A stretch of DNA of 64,000 bases from an uncultured Pseudomonas sp. (GCF_946886105.1 NZ_CAMPHV010000018.1:1-64000), one strand, 5' to 3'; shown: positions 52,897 to 63,201, numbered from the stretch's first letter. A program made the numbers and translations. Notes: generated from the sequence alone by a model not told the origin.

Positions 52897-54861
52897 ATGG
52901 CGGCGATCTCCAGTCTTCTCCTCGGTCATAGCGCGGGTCTCGACCGACATCCGTTGCACGCCTACCTGCAGCGCTGCCCGCTGGGTTTGCGCCTGCTTGA
53001 AGACCCACGCCACCTGCCAGCGGACCTGGCGCTGGTGCTGTTGGACGATACCCTACTGGCGATGCGCCCCCTGGATGACTGGCAGGGGTGCGGGGCGTTG
53101 CTGGTCGGTTGCATGGATCTGCCCGGGGTCCTGCCATTGCCGACGACGGCGAGCGCCGAGGAGCTGAACGCATTGCTGCGCTTTGCCCTCGAACAACATG
53201 CCCTCACGCAGCAAACCGAGCAATTGGCCGCCGCCCTGGCCGGCAAGCGCGACGACCTGAGCAAGTTGGTCGACGTGGGCCTGGCGCTGTCGGCCGAGCG
53301 TGATCTGGACCGTTTGCTGGAGAAAATCCTGGTCGAGGGCCGGCGCCTGTCCAACAGCGATGCGGCCTCGTTGTTTTTGGTCGACCGGCGCGCCAATGGG
53401 CCCTCGCAGTTGATCTTCAAGCTGACCCAGAACGGCACCCTGAGCCAGAACAGCTTTCAGGATCAGCGCATCCCTTTGAGCAAGGCTTCGATTGCCGGTT
53501 ATGTGGCGCTGACCAGCACCGAGCTGAATATCGCCGATACCTACGCCATCGCCGAGGACGCGCCTTATCGTTTCAATCGTTCCTTCGATTTGCAGATGGG
53601 TTATCGGACCATGTCGCTGCTGGCGATTCCCATGCTCAATCACCGGCATGAGGTGGTCGGCGTGTTGGAGTTCATCAACCGCCAGCGCAAGGGCTGCGAT
53701 GAGTTCGACCCCGAGCTGATCGACTTCGACGAGGAAACCGCGGTATCGCTGCGCGCCCTGGCCAGCCAAGCGGCGGTGGCAATAGAGAACCGCCAGTTGC
53801 TGGACGATATCAGTCGCCTGTTCGACGGTTTCGTGCAGGCCTCGGTGTTCGCCATCGAACAACGCGACCCGACCACCAGCGGCCATTCCTTCCGGGTCGC
53901 CGAACTGTGCCTGACCCTGGCCGGCCAACTGCCCCATGCGCCGGACGCCCGCTTGCGCGAGCAGGCGCTGAGCGACGATGGTTTGCGCGAGCTGCGTTAC
54001 GCCGCCTTGCTGCACGATTTCGGCAAGGTCGGGGTGCGCGAGCACGTGCTGGTCAAGGCCAAGAAACTGGCCGAGCCGGTGTTGGAGAACCTGCGCTATC
54101 GGGTCGCTCTGGCCAAGGAGAACCTGCATAACCAGACCCTGCGCAAGATGCTGCATGCCTACCGGCACCAGGGTGGCCTCAGCGACGAGCGCCGCGTGCA
54201 ACTGGAGGCGGAATTGGCCAAGGAGTGCGAGCGTCTGGACCGTTACCTGAACAACATCCTCCAGGCCAACGAGCCGACCATGCTCAGCGAGGGCGATTTC
54301 CAGCACTTGCAGGAGATTCAGGGCGAGTTGGTCAAGGCTCCGGGCAACTGCCTGATCAGCTTGCTCAGCGAAGGCGAGTTCGGCGCCCTGGCGGTACGCA
54401 AGGGCAGCCTGACCGCCGAAGAGCGGGCCGAGATCGAGCGCCATGTGGTGCACACCCAGGAGTTCCTCAGCCTGATTCCCTGGACCCCGGACCTGCAGGG
54501 CGTGCCGCATATCGCCGGCGCCCATCACGAAAAACTCGACGGCAGCGGTTACCCCAAAGGCCTGGTCGGCGATGCGATTCCCTGCGCATCGCGGATCATG
54601 ACCATCTGCGATATCTACGACGCTCTGACCGCCGCCGACCGCCCCTACAAGCCGGCGATGCCGCTGGAGCGCGCGCTGGATATCCTCAAGAGCGAAGCCG
54701 CCAGCGGCCTGCTCGACGGTGAGTTGGTGCAGTTGTTCATCGCCAGCCGCTGCTACCAGGTAAGCGGCCCGCCCGGGGTGCATACCCATTCGCCGTTCAA
54801 CCACCACGTCTGCGACTACGAACCGAGCTGCGCCGCGGCCGGGCATCCGCGCGGCGTTTGA
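52897..54861 (+). CDS. GAF-HD-GYP c-di-GMP phosphodiesterase-type protein
   Basis: 654 residues. N-terminal unknown part 1-115; GAF 125-300; HD-GYP from 310. H-D at 373-374 in L-L-H-D-F-G-K-V-G, and the GYP motif H-H-E-K-L-D-G-S-G-Y-P (543-553). Between the two is an insert of about 110 residues, predicted helical (388-500), larger than in usual HD-GYP domains. Active HD-GYP proteins cleave c-di-GMP to GMP; all main ligand residues appear present. Cytosolic. Confidence 0.9.
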   Translation: MAAISSLLLGHSAGLDRHPLHAYLQRCPLGLRLLEDPRHLPADLALVLLDDTLLAMRPLDDWQGCGALLVGCMDLPGVLPLPTTASAEELNALLRFALEQHALTQQTEQLAAALAGKRDDLSKLVDVGLALSAERDLDRLLEKILVEGRRLSNSDAASLFLVDRRANGPSQLIFKLTQNGTLSQNSFQDQRIPLSKASIAGYVALTSTELNIADTYAIAEDAPYRFNRSFDLQMGYRTMSLLAIPMLNHRHEVVGVLEFINRQRKGCDEFDPELIDFDEETAVSLRALASQAAVAIENRQLLDDISRLFDGFVQASVFAIEQRDPTTSGHSFRVAELCLTLAGQLPHAPDARLREQALSDDGLRELRYAALLHDFGKVGVREHVLVKAKKLAEPVLENLRYRVALAKENLHNQTLRKMLHAYRHQGGLSDERRVQLEAELAKECERLDRYLNNILQANEPTMLSEGDFQHLQEIQGELVKAPGNCLISLLSEGEFGALAVRKGSLTAEERAEIERHVVHTQEFLSLIPWTPDLQGVPHIAGAHHEKLDGSGYPKGLVGDAIPCASRIMTICDIYDALTAADRPYKPAMPLERALDILKSEAASGLLDGELVQLFIASRCYQVSGPPGVHTHSPFNHHVCDYEPSCAAAGHPRGV

Positions 54862-54879
54862 GGGCTCGCTGGGCATCCC

Positions 54880-55328
54880 GTAGATCCCGGATGCAATCCG
54901 GGGAGCGGTATCCGCCACGCAGGCGCTCCCGGATTTCATCCGGGCTACAAGGGCGGATTAACCTAGCTGAGCAGCGTAGGGCGAATATGCCGGAGGCTTG
55001 TCCGTCATCTCTGCCCGTGGTGGACAAGGCTTAGCCATGTCCCCCTACAGAAGCGCACCCCGTAGCCCGGATGCAATCCGGGGGAGCGGTATTCGCCACG
55101 CAGACGTTCCCGGATTTCATCCGGGCTACAAGGGCGGATTCGCTTTGCTGAGTATCGTCGGGCGAATATGCCGGAGGCTTGTCCGCCATCTCTGCGCCCT
55201 TGGTGGACAAGGCTTAGCCATGTCCCCCCCTACAGGAGCGCGCCTCGTAGCCCGGACGCAATCCGGGGAGCGGTATCCGCCACGCAGGCGTTCCCGGATT
55301 TCATCCGGGCTACAACGGCGGATTCGCC
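54880..55328. repeat. Triple tandem REP/BIME array
   Basis: Three copies of a hairpin unit, CCGGATGCAATCCGGGGAGCG ... CCCGGATTTCATCCGGGCTAC, begin near 54884, 55064 and 55247, period about 180 bp. Between them lies a second repeated block, GGAGGCTTGTCCGCCATCTC with GGTGGACAAGGCTTAGCCATG. No gene supported in the 468-bp gap. Confidence 0.85.
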
Positions 55329-55330
55329 GC

Positions 55331-56221
55331 TCAGGGGTTCATTCCCAAGGCCTGGCGATAGCGCGTATCCAGGCTTTGCGATGGGCCGCTGGCATGGGCG
55401 TCGATGTGTTGGTAGACGGGTTCCAGGCGTTGCAGGCGGTCGCCGATATTGGGGTGTACCTTGAGAAAGCCGGTCAGCGCCGAGTCGTCCTGGCGCATGG
55501 TGCCCAGGGTTTGCAGCACCCCGGCGAGACCGTAGGGGTCGTAGCCGGCGCGGGTGGCGATTACCGCGCCCATGGCGTCGGCTTCGTATTCGTCGCCGCG
55601 ATCCAGGCCGCGGGCATACAGATCGCCGACGCTGCGGGTGAATTTGTCGGTCAGGGCGGTGTTGTCGCTGCCGCCTTCCTTGGCGGCGCCGGCCTGCACG
55701 GCCAGGGTCGCGAGGTCGGTGAGGAGGCCGGTTTGCGCTTGCTGCTGGATCGCCTTGAGGTGGTGCTGTTGAACCACGTGCGCGACTTCGTGGGCCAAGA
55801 CGCCCGCCAGTTCGGCTTCGCTTTGCATGCGCCCGAGCATGCCGCTGGTGATGAAGATATAACCCGCTGGCGCCGCATAAGCGGCGACCTGGGGGCTGTC
55901 GAGCACCGCAAAGCGCCAATCCAGGTCCGGTCGTTCGCTGTGCTGGGCGACCCACAGGCCGACCCGGTTGACGTAGGCCTGCAGCGCCGGGTTGTTCAAT
56001 AGTGAGGCTTTCTGCAAGAGGATGGACGCGGTGTTGCGGCCGATCACCAATTCTTCGTCGGCGCTTTTCTGGCCCATATTGGTCAGATGCTGGCCGGCGC
56101 TGGCCAGCTTGCCGAGGTCGACGCCCTGGACCTGGATGCCTTCCAAACCCTGACAGGCGCTTAGGGTGGTCAATGCAGCTAATAGCAGAGAGTGGCGCAA
56201 CAGCTTGGTTCGTTTGAACAT
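55331..56221 (-). CDS. M48-family metalloprotease lipoprotein
   Basis: 296 residues. Lipoprotein signal with lipobox L-S-A-C (residues 20-23). Zinc motif H-E-V-A-H, then the third ligand in E-Y-E-A-D-A-M-G. F-I-T-S-G-M-L and H-P-N-I-G-D-R-L are also M48 features. Like LoiP/YcaL, such proteases act in envelope quality control at the outer membrane. The start ATG 56221 gives the signal; the frame extends further right only as a shadow. Confidence 0.9.
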   Translation of the reverse strand: MFKRTKLLRHSLLLAALTTLSACQGLEGIQVQGVDLGKLASAGQHLTNMGQKSADEELVIGRNTASILLQKASLLNNPALQAYVNRVGLWVAQHSERPDLDWRFAVLDSPQVAAYAAPAGYIFITSGMLGRMQSEAELAGVLAHEVAHVVQQHHLKAIQQQAQTGLLTDLATLAVQAGAAKEGGSDNTALTDKFTRSVGDLYARGLDRGDEYEADAMGAVIATRAGYDPYGLAGVLQTLGTMRQDDSALTGFLKVHPNIGDRLQRLEPVYQHIDAHASGPSQSLDTRYRQALGMNP

Positions 56222-56262
56222 GGCGGTTACCTCAAACTTCAACCACGGAATCGGGGAATGCG

Positions 56263-56763
56263 TTAACGGGCTGCGTAGGGCAGGGCTTTGCTGCGTAAAC
56301 CGCCTTGCTCGGCGAAAGCGCGCGCCTGGCCGGGGCTGGCGGCGAATCCTTCGAGGCTTTGCACGTTGTCCGGCAGGTTGCCCTTGGCGCTGTGTAACTC
56401 TTCGTCGCTGATACCGCGTACGCCGGTGGCCACGCCGCTGGCCGGGGTGGTCTGGCCCAGGTTGAGCAGGTTGCCGAGGTTGCTGCTGCGGGCTTGGGTG
56501 CTCTTGTCGAAACGCAGGCTGAGCAGCGGCAGCCAGCCGCGTTGGCCGCTGGCGGTCTGTACCTCGTACCAGCCGCCCTGGCGTTGCAGCACCAATACGG
56601 GTGCCTGTTTGTCCAGCCGCGCTAGGGCATTTGCGCCATTCGTCGGTTCTGCGCGCAGTTCGGTCGCCTGCACGGTTTGCGCGGCGCGCTGCTCGGCCAT
56701 GCCGATGGCGCTGTAACAGACCGCCAGCAGTAGGCCGAGAGTGGTAAAGAGAACTCTGTTCAT
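56263..56763 (-). CDS. Secreted bacterial SH3-domain protein
   Basis: 166 residues. Sec signal (V-L-F-T-T-L-G-L-L-L-A-V-C-Y-S-A-I-G-M-A), then an SH3b domain: A-T-E-L-R-A-E-P, W-Y-E-V-Q-T-A-S-G-Q-R-G-W-L. C-terminal low-complexity tail with G-V-R-G-I-S-D-E-E-L. AAAGGAG before ATG 56763; overlaps the cyclase stop by one base (TGATG), so the two are coupled. It lies 42 bp before the M48 gene: a likely three-gene unit of cyclase, SH3 protein, protease. Confidence 0.85.
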   Translation of the reverse strand: MNRVLFTTLGLLLAVCYSAIGMAEQRAAQTVQATELRAEPTNGANALARLDKQAPVLVLQRQGGWYEVQTASGQRGWLPLLSLRFDKSTQARSSNLGNLLNLGQTTPASGVATGVRGISDEELHSAKGNLPDNVQSLEGFAASPGQARAFAEQGGLRSKALPYAAR

Positions 56764-58616
56764 CACGTCTCCTTTGGGGTTCTGGCTTTCGGTTCGAAGA
56801 GGCTGACCGCTTCCGCCCGGCCTTTGACCTGGTGTTCGCCTTGCGCGATGAAGTCCAGGGGGAGGCTACAGGCCTGCCGCGTTGCATCGGAAATCAGTAG
56901 GTGAGCGCGGCCCTTGGTCAGCCCTTCGATGCGGCTGGCCAGATTTACCGTGTCGCCAATTGCAGTGTAGTCGTAACGCTGGCGGGCGCCGACCAGTCCC
57001 ACTACCGCCGGCCCGGTGTGCAGACCGATGCCGATGTCGAAATCCGGGCAGTCGTAATCGCGGCGGAACGTATCTAGGTTCTCGAGCATTTCCATGGCCG
57101 CGAGAATGGCCTGGTCGGCCTGGTTCGGGTTGTCCAGCGGCGCGCCCCAGAAGGCCATGATGGCGTCGCCGATAAACTTGTCGAGCGTCGCCTGGTGCTT
57201 GAACAGCACCTCCACCTGGCTGCTGAAATAGCCTTCGAGCAGGCGCACGATTTCCGCGGGGGTGTGTTTTTCCGAGAGGGTGGTGAAGTTGCGGATATCG
57301 GAGAACAGCACCGTGAGTTGGCATTCCTTGCTGGCCAACAAGGCTTCGGGATCGTCGCGCGCGACCAGCTGGGTGACCACCACCGGGTCCATAAAGCGGC
57401 TGAACAGGCGGATGGTGTCCTGCAACTGCTGGCGCCGGCGCAGGTAGAACAGGGTCAGGGCTGCGGCGAGCAGCAACCATAAGCTGATCAGCCCTGCGAC
57501 TACCCCGATCAGCAGCCCCTGCAGGGCCAGAGCATAACTGCCGGCCAGCAGGCCGAGGCTGCCGAGCAGGCAGAGGGCGAAGGCGGCTGGCAACCGTTCG
57601 CGTAGCAATAGCGCACTCAAGCCCAGCAGCAGGAGGAAGGGTGCGAGCAGTTCGGCCCAGCTGTCGGCCTGACGCAAGCGGCTGCCGTTGAGCAGGTTGT
57701 CGATCGCGGTCATCAGAATGAAGGGCGCCGGGTAAAGCGTATCCAAAGGCGTGGGCCGCAAGTCGTGCAGACCCGAGGCGGTGGTGCCGATGACGATGAT
57801 CTTGTCCTTGAACAGCTCCGCCGGCAGCGCTTCGCCTTGTCCGCGTGCGGCGCCCAGCACCGTGGCGTAGGGGAGGCGCGGGTAGGGCAGGCGGCTGGTG
57901 CTGGGCCAGTCGAGCAATTGCCGGTTCTGCTCGGGTAAGGTCGCGCCCAGGTCGTGGGCGAGGCGCGCCGGCAGGCTGGGTAGGCGCCAGTCGCCGAACC
58001 AGCGGTACAGCTCGTAATGGCGGCCGATACCATCGGCGTCGGCGCGGAAGTTGATGTTGCCCAGACGCCAGAGGGCGCTGGGCACGGCGTTGGGTAATAG
58101 CAATATCCCGCGCTCGTTGTCCGCGCCTCTGCGCGCGGGCGGCTGCCAGGTTTCGCTGGGGTAGCTTTGCAGCAGCGGTGGTTGGCTACCCGGCGCCGCC
58201 TGTTGCACCAGGGCGGCGAGGTAAACGTTGTCGGCGTTGTGCAGTACTTCGGCGAAGTAACTGTCGGCGTCCGGGTTGAATTGGTCCGGCTCGCTGAACA
58301 TCACATCGAAGGCCACCGCCCGCGGTTGTTGGGCCAGCAGGTATTCCAGCAGCTCACCGTGTAACGAGCGTGGCCAGGGCCACTTGCCGGCTTCGCCCGC
58401 CATGGCCTGCAAGCTCAGGTCGTCGATATCGATCAGCAGCAGGCGCGGGTCCGGGGTTCGCTCGGCGGCGCGTTGACGGATCAGCCAGTCCAAGTGGGCA
58501 TTGTTCAACCCGTCGAGGGCCGGCCACAGGTGTAACAGCGGCAGCAGCAACAGGGCCGCCAGGCAAAGCGCGCCAAGAGCCCGGCGAAATAGACGGGAAG
58601 TGGGACGTGCAGGCAC
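56763..58616 (-). CDS. CHASE2-domain adenylate/guanylate cyclase (class III)
   Basis: 617 residues from GTG 58616, chosen because GGGAGGAG stands six bases before it. One N-terminal membrane helix, CHASE2 periplasmic sensor (L-L-L-I-D-I-D-D-L-S-L, P-R-A-V-A-F-D-V-M-F), then two or three helices (about 320-400), then the cyclase domain: L-F-S-D-I-R-N-F-T-T-L-S-E with metal Asp, G-D-A-I-M-A-F-W-G, Y-D-Y-T-A-I-G-D-T-V-N-L-A-S-R. Likely makes cAMP in reply to an envelope signal; the coupled SH3 protein may be a partner (inference). Confidence 0.9.
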   Translation of the reverse strand: MPARPTSRLFRRALGALCLAALLLLPLLHLWPALDGLNNAHLDWLIRQRAAERTPDPRLLLIDIDDLSLQAMAGEAGKWPWPRSLHGELLEYLLAQQPRAVAFDVMFSEPDQFNPDADSYFAEVLHNADNVYLAALVQQAAPGSQPPLLQSYPSETWQPPARRGADNERGILLLPNAVPSALWRLGNINFRADADGIGRHYELYRWFGDWRLPSLPARLAHDLGATLPEQNRQLLDWPSTSRLPYPRLPYATVLGAARGQGEALPAELFKDKIIVIGTTASGLHDLRPTPLDTLYPAPFILMTAIDNLLNGSRLRQADSWAELLAPFLLLLGLSALLLRERLPAAFALCLLGSLGLLAGSYALALQGLLIGVVAGLISLWLLLAAALTLFYLRRRQQLQDTIRLFSRFMDPVVVTQLVARDDPEALLASKECQLTVLFSDIRNFTTLSEKHTPAEIVRLLEGYFSSQVEVLFKHQATLDKFIGDAIMAFWGAPLDNPNQADQAILAAMEMLENLDTFRRDYDCPDFDIGIGLHTGPAVVGLVGARQRYDYTAIGDTVNLASRIEGLTKGRAHLLISDATRQACSLPLDFIAQGEHQVKGRAEAVSLFEPKARTPKET

Positions 58617-58820
58617 CGAATACTCCTCCCTGCGGCATGGGCGGCGATGGCGATGCAATTGACTCTAGCAGTTTGCCAGCATGTCGAGTGTTGGGGGCAA
58701 GTTCGATCCACCGCTGGCGACCTTGTTGGGGTACGCGGCGGCTGGCGGCGATGTCGCTGTTTGACACGCGTTAATCGCCGCTAACCCAACGGGCCATGTT
58801 CTGAATATGACGAAGGCCTC

Positions 58821-61664
58821 TTAACCCGCCACCAGCACCCGTATCGCTTCCAGGCGCAGCGCCGCTTTGTCGAGCATCGCCAGGCCTTGCTCGCGCTGTT
58901 GGCGCAGGGCGTCCAGTTCGCTGTCGCGTACGCTCGGGTTGACCGCTTGCAGGGCGGTCAGGCGTGCCAGTTCTTCATCGGTTTCGGCGGCCAGGCGACG
59001 CTTGGCTTCCTCGACCCGGGCCAGGTGGCGCGGGGCGGTTTTTTCTTCGCCGGCGTTGATCAGCGGGTTGAGGCTGTCGCGCTGGGCCTGGACGAATTTG
59101 TTGGCGCTGGCGCGCGGCACGCTTTCCAACTGGTCGTTGAGGGTTTCGAAGGCCACCTTGTGCGCCAGGTCGTTGCCGTTGGCATCGAGCAGGCAGCGCA
59201 GGGCGAGCGGCGGCAGGTAACGGCCCAGTTGCAGGGCGCGCGGTGCCACCACCTCGCTGACGTAGAGCAGTTCGAGCAATACGGTACCGGGTTTCAGCGC
59301 CTTGTTCTTGATCAGCGCCACGCCGGTATTGCCCATCGAGCCGGAGCGCACCAGGTCCATGCCGCCTTGCACCATGGGGTGTTCCCAGGTGAGGAACTGC
59401 ATGTCCTCGCGGGCCAGGGCCAGCTCGCGGTCGTAGGTGATGGTCACGCCTTCGTCGTCGCCGAGGGGGAAGCTGGCATCCAGCATTTTCTCGCTGGGGC
59501 GCAGGATCAGGGCGTTATCGGAATGGTCTTCGCTGTCGATGCCGAAGGCGTCGAACAATTGCTCCATATAGATCGGCAGGGCGAATTGATCGTCCTGTTC
59601 GAGAATCGCGGAGACCAAAGCTTCGCCTTCGCCGGCACCGCCCGAGTTGAGTTCCAGCAGGCGGTCGCGGCCGGCATGCAGCTCGCCCTCGAGACGTTCG
59701 CGTTCGCCGCGGGCTTCGTCGACCAGGCTCTGCCACTCGCCGTCGTCGCCGCTTTCCAGCAACGGCAGCAGGCGCGCGCCGAACTGGTGTTGCAGGGCGT
59801 TGCCGGTTGGGCAGGTATTGAGGAAGGCGTTGAGCGCCTGGTGATACCACTGGTACAGGCGTTCTTGCGGGCTGTTTTCCAGGTAGGGCACATGCAACTG
59901 GATGCGGTGCTTCTGACCGATACGGTCGAGGCGGCCGATGCGCTGCTCGAGCAGGTCCGGGTGGGCCGGCAGGTCGAACAGCACCAGGTGGTGGGCGAAC
60001 TGGAAGTTACGCCCCTCGCTGCCGATTTCCGAGCAGATCAGCACCTGGGCGCCGAACTCTTCGTCGGCGAAGTAGGCGGCGGCGCGGTCGCGTTCGAGGA
60101 TGTTCATACCCTCGTGGAACACCGTGGCGGCGATGCCTTTGCGCACGCGCAGGGCGTCTTCCAGGTCCAGGGCGGTTTCGGCATGGGCGCAGATCACCAG
60201 CACCTTGACCCGCTTGAGCATCTTCAGGGTATCGATCAGCCATTCCACGCGCGGGTCGAAGCGCCACCAGCGCTGGTCTTCGTCGAGATCGGATTGCGCC
60301 TGGTAGCTGACCTCCGGGTATAGGTCCGGGTGTTCGCCGACCGGCAGCTCCATATACAGATCCGGGCTCGGCAGCGGGTAGGCGTGCAGCTCGCGCTCGG
60401 GGAAACCCTGCACCGCGGCGCGGGTGTTGCGGAACAGCAAGCGGCCGGTGCCGTGGCGGTCGAGCAGCTCGCGCACCAGGCGCGCCGCGGCTTGCGTATC
60501 GCCATCGTTGACGGCGCCGAGCAGGGCTTCGCCTTCATCGCCGAGGAAATCATGGATGGTTTTATGCGCGGCGGGCGACAGGCGGCCCTGGTCGAGCAAT
60601 TCCTGCACCGCTTCGGCGACCGGTTTGTAATTGGCGCTCTCGGCGCGGAACGCCTCCAGATCATGGAAACGATGCGGATCGAGTAGGCGCAAGCGGGCGA
60701 AGTGGCTGTCCTGGCCGAGCTGTTCCGGGGTGGCGGTTAGCAGCAACACGCCGGGAATGACCTCGGCGAGCTGCTCGACCAGGGCGTATTCGCGGCTGAC
60801 GCTCTCGGGGTGCCAGACCAGATGGTGGGCTTCGTCGACCACCAGCAGGTCCCAACCGGCGGCGAACAGCGCGTCCTGGGCCTTCTCGTCCTCGCACAGC
60901 CATTCCAGGGCGACCAGGGCAAGCTGGCAGTCTTCGAACGGGTTGCTGGCGTCGCTTTCGATAAAGCGCTCGGCATCGAACAGCGCGACATCCAGGTTGA
61001 AGCGCCGGCGCATTTCCACCAGCCATTGGTGCTGGAGGTTTTCCGGCACCAGGATCAACACCCGGTTAGCGCGCCCGGAGAGCAACTGGCGGTGCACCAC
61101 CAGGCCGGCTTCGATGGTCTTGCCCAGGCCCACTTCGTCGGCCAGCAGTACGCGCGGAGCGATGCGGTCGGCGACTTCGCGGGCGATGTGCAATTGGTGG
61201 GCGATCGGTTGCGCGCGCACGCCGCCCAGGCCCCAGAGCGGGGATTGCAGCTGCTTGCTGGTGAATTCCAGGGTGCGATAGCGCAGGGCGAACCAGGGCA
61301 GCGGGTCGATCTGCCCGGCGAACAGGCGGTCGCTGGCCAGGCGGAACTGAATGAAGTTGGACAGCTGGGTTTCCGGCAGGCTGACGCTCTGGTGCTGCGC
61401 ATCGAGGCCGTGATAAATCAGCAGACCATCGACATCGTCGACTTCCTGGACGGTCAGCTTCCAGCCTTCGAAGTGGGTGATTTCGTCGCCAGGGGAGAAG
61501 CGCACGCGGGTCAGCGGCGCATTGCGGATGGCATATTGACGGGTTTCGCCGGTGGCCGGGTAGAGCATGGTAAGCATGCGTCCGTCCTGCATTAGAACGG
61601 TGCCCAGGCCAAGTTCCGCTTCGCTGTCGCTGATCCAGCGTTGCCCCGGTTCGAATTGCGCCAT
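58821..61664 (-). CDS. rapA: RNA polymerase-associated ATPase RapA (HepA)
   Basis: 947 residues, full length. N-terminal Tudor-like domains ([16 protein letters not shown]), Swi2/Snf2 ATPase with Walker [18 protein letters not shown], and helicase motif [11 protein letters not shown]. RapA recycles RNA polymerase in transcription. Start overlaps no other gene; 329 bp gap upstream. Confidence 0.97.
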   Translation of the reverse strand: MAQFEPGQRWISDSEAELGLGTVLMQDGRMLTMLYPATGETRQYAIRNAPLTRVRFSPGDEITHFEGWKLTVQEVDDVDGLLIYHGLDAQHQSVSLPETQLSNFIQFRLASDRLFAGQIDPLPWFALRYRTLEFTSKQLQSPLWGLGGVRAQPIAHQLHIAREVADRIAPRVLLADEVGLGKTIEAGLVVHRQLLSGRANRVLILVPENLQHQWLVEMRRRFNLDVALFDAERFIESDASNPFEDCQLALVALEWLCEDEKAQDALFAAGWDLLVVDEAHHLVWHPESVSREYALVEQLAEVIPGVLLLTATPEQLGQDSHFARLRLLDPHRFHDLEAFRAESANYKPVAEAVQELLDQGRLSPAAHKTIHDFLGDEGEALLGAVNDGDTQAAARLVRELLDRHGTGRLLFRNTRAAVQGFPERELHAYPLPSPDLYMELPVGEHPDLYPEVSYQAQSDLDEDQRWWRFDPRVEWLIDTLKMLKRVKVLVICAHAETALDLEDALRVRKGIAATVFHEGMNILERDRAAAYFADEEFGAQVLICSEIGSEGRNFQFAHHLVLFDLPAHPDLLEQRIGRLDRIGQKHRIQLHVPYLENSPQERLYQWYHQALNAFLNTCPTGNALQHQFGARLLPLLESGDDGEWQSLVDEARGERERLEGELHAGRDRLLELNSGGAGEGEALVSAILEQDDQFALPIYMEQLFDAFGIDSEDHSDNALILRPSEKMLDASFPLGDDEGVTITYDRELALAREDMQFLTWEHPMVQGGMDLVRSGSMGNTGVALIKNKALKPGTVLLELLYVSEVVAPRALQLGRYLPPLALRCLLDANGNDLAHKVAFETLNDQLESVPRASANKFVQAQRDSLNPLINAGEEKTAPRHLARVEEAKRRLAAETDEELARLTALQAVNPSVRDSELDALRQQREQGLAMLDKAALRLEAIRVLVAG

Positions 61665-61993
61665 GCCTGTCTGTCTCCCGCCTGAAAAAGCCGGCTATGG
61701 TAACGGAAGCCGGCTCCGAGGTTGAGAATAATTGATCGTTCTGTCGAGATTCCCTTCACGTATCCGCGACCCGGCGGGGCGCAGAAATACGCCGCGTTCG
61801 TCCGTTTGGGCGGCGGTTTTTCCCTTGGCTCGCTGCCATGGTGTCTACCCTGGGCATTCTAGGCGTCGTTCCCCCCAGGGCCTATCGGTAGGCAGTTTGC
61901 GCTTTGTGTGGTTAGCTAAGGCGAAAGTGTAGCGATGCGTTGCTAAAGTCGCCGATTGACTGGCCGACAGCCTGACCAAAGGAGGGTTTAAAA
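61665..61993. other. Gene-free gap upstream of rapA
   Basis: 329 bp between the divergent rapA and the small gene at 61994. It should hold both promoters. I see no REP unit and no convincing gene. Confidence 0.5.
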
Positions 61994-62293
61994 GTGCTAC
62001 CGCCGATCCCCCATAGTCTGGTGCCGGTCACCGTGCAGCAGGACGTGATCAAGCCCAAACCGGAGATTCCGCCGGTGACGCCGGCTGCCGAGAGCAGCAA
62101 GGAAAGTGGCGTAAGCCTGGATAAGCGCCATCCCCAGGAAGCCGAAGCCTTGCTGCGCGAAGAGCAACGGCGTCGCCAGCGCCGCCGCGGCTACACCGCG
62201 GAGGAGTTGGCCGAAGGCGAAGTGGCCGAAGCCGACGAGGCGCTGATCGACGAACTGCCTCGCCAGGGGCTGTGGGTCGATGTCGAAGTTTGA
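61994..62293 (+). CDS. Small conserved hypothetical protein
   Basis: 99 residues from GTG 61994, with the strong ribosome site AAGGAGGG just upstream. Pro-rich N-terminus (P-K-P-E-I-P-P-V-T-P), then a charged helix (E-A-E-A-L-L-R-E-E-Q-R-R-R-Q-R-R-R-G-Y-T) and an acidic end. Soluble. Comparable small genes lie between rapA and alkB-like genes in other Pseudomonas. Function unknown. Confidence 0.7.
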   Translation: MLPPIPHSLVPVTVQQDVIKPKPEIPPVTPAAESSKESGVSLDKRHPQEAEALLREEQRRRQRRRGYTAEELAEGEVAEADEALIDELPRQGLWVDVEV

Positions 62294-62347
62294 GTCGCCG
62301 CCTATGGACTGTCCCCGCCCCACCCATAAATAGCCTGACCCCGCACC

Positions 62348-62965
62348 TTGAGCCTATTCGACGACTGTCCATTGAGCTTGCCCGATGCCGAACTGCGTTT
62401 CGATGCCGATTGGCTGGAGCCGGCGACGGCCGATCGTTGGCTTGCGCAATTGCTGAGCGAAACGCCTTGGACGCAACCCCGGGTGCGCCTGTATGGGCGC
62501 GAGTATCCGGTGCCGCGTCTGGTGGCCTGGTACGGCGATGCCGACGCGGCGTACCGTTACTCCGGATTGAGCCATCGGCCCTTGCCCTGGACGCCTTTGC
62601 TCGCACAGATTCGCGCGCGGCTGGTGGAGACCCTGGGGCTGCCGCTCAACGGCGTGTTGCTCAACTATTACCGCGACGGTCAGGACTCCATGGGCTGGCA
62701 CAGCGACGATGAGGCCGAGTTGGGCCGCAACCCCTACATCGTTTCGCTGAACCTGGGCGGCAGCCGGCGTTTCGACCTGCGGCGCAAGGGGCAGAATCGC
62801 ATCGAACACTCACTGCTGCTCAATCACGGCTCGCTACTGGTCATGGGCGGGCCGACCCAGCATTATTGGCAGCACCAGATCGCGAAAACGCGCATGCCCT
62901 GCGCACCGCGACTGAACTTGACCTTTCGACTTGTCCGGTCGTCTTATGAGCAACCTGAGCCATGA
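62348..62965 (+). CDS. AlkB-like 2-oxoglutarate/Fe(II) dioxygenase
   Basis: 205 residues; starts at TTG 62348 as no in-frame ATG fits. L-N-Y-Y-R-D-G-Q-D-S-M-G-W-H-S-D-D-E with the H-x-D iron ligands, distal His in H-Y-W-Q-H, and R-L-N-L-T-F-R with the 2-oxoglutarate Arg. P-R-L-V-A-W-Y-G-D is typical of the AlkB branch that repairs alkylated bases. No signal peptide. Confidence 0.88.
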   Translation: MSLFDDCPLSLPDAELRFDADWLEPATADRWLAQLLSETPWTQPRVRLYGREYPVPRLVAWYGDADAAYRYSGLSHRPLPWTPLLAQIRARLVETLGLPLNGVLLNYYRDGQDSMGWHSDDEAELGRNPYIVSLNLGGSRRFDLRRKGQNRIEHSLLLNHGSLLVMGGPTQHYWQHQIAKTRMPCAPRLNLTFRLVRSSYEQPEP

Positions 62966-62977
62966 GCAGATAAGCAG

Positions 62978-63139
62978 ATGAATGACGACGGTAAATTGAT
63001 CGATTTCGCGGCCGAGCGCGGCAAGCGAATCCACGACCTGCGCGACAAAAAGCTCAACGACCTGCGCGAGGCGTTCGAGCTGGCCATGCCGATCCCCAAG
63101 GGTAAGAAAAAGCCCAAAGGCAAGCCGAAGAAGAACTAG
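62978..63139 (+). CDS. Very small basic protein
   Basis: 53 residues, M-N-D-D-G-K-L-I-D-F-A-A-E-R-G-K-R-I-H start, then L-R-D-K-K-L-N-D-L-R-E-A-F-E and a Lys/Pro/Gly-rich tail (G-K-K-K-P-K-G-K-P-K-K-N). It starts 12 bp after the dioxygenase. The stop TAG is directly followed by MITE copy 5. Codon use is like that of the neighbours. Unknown function. Confidence 0.68.
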   Translation: MNDDGKLIDFAAERGKRIHDLRDKKLNDLREAFELAMPIPKGKKKPKGKPKKN

Positions 63140-63201
63140 CAGGTCGTTGAAAAACGTAGGCGAGGCAGCCAGCGCAAGGCAGGCGGCTTTTCAACAGACT
63201 G
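63140..63201. mobile_element. MITE copy 5, internally deleted
   Basis: 62 bp, ends CAGGTCGTTGAAAAAC and its inverse CTTTTCAACAGACTG. The body equals the inverse of the right end of copy 2. Left flank CTAG, right flank TCAG. It sits directly after the TAG stop of the small gene. Confidence 0.78.
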
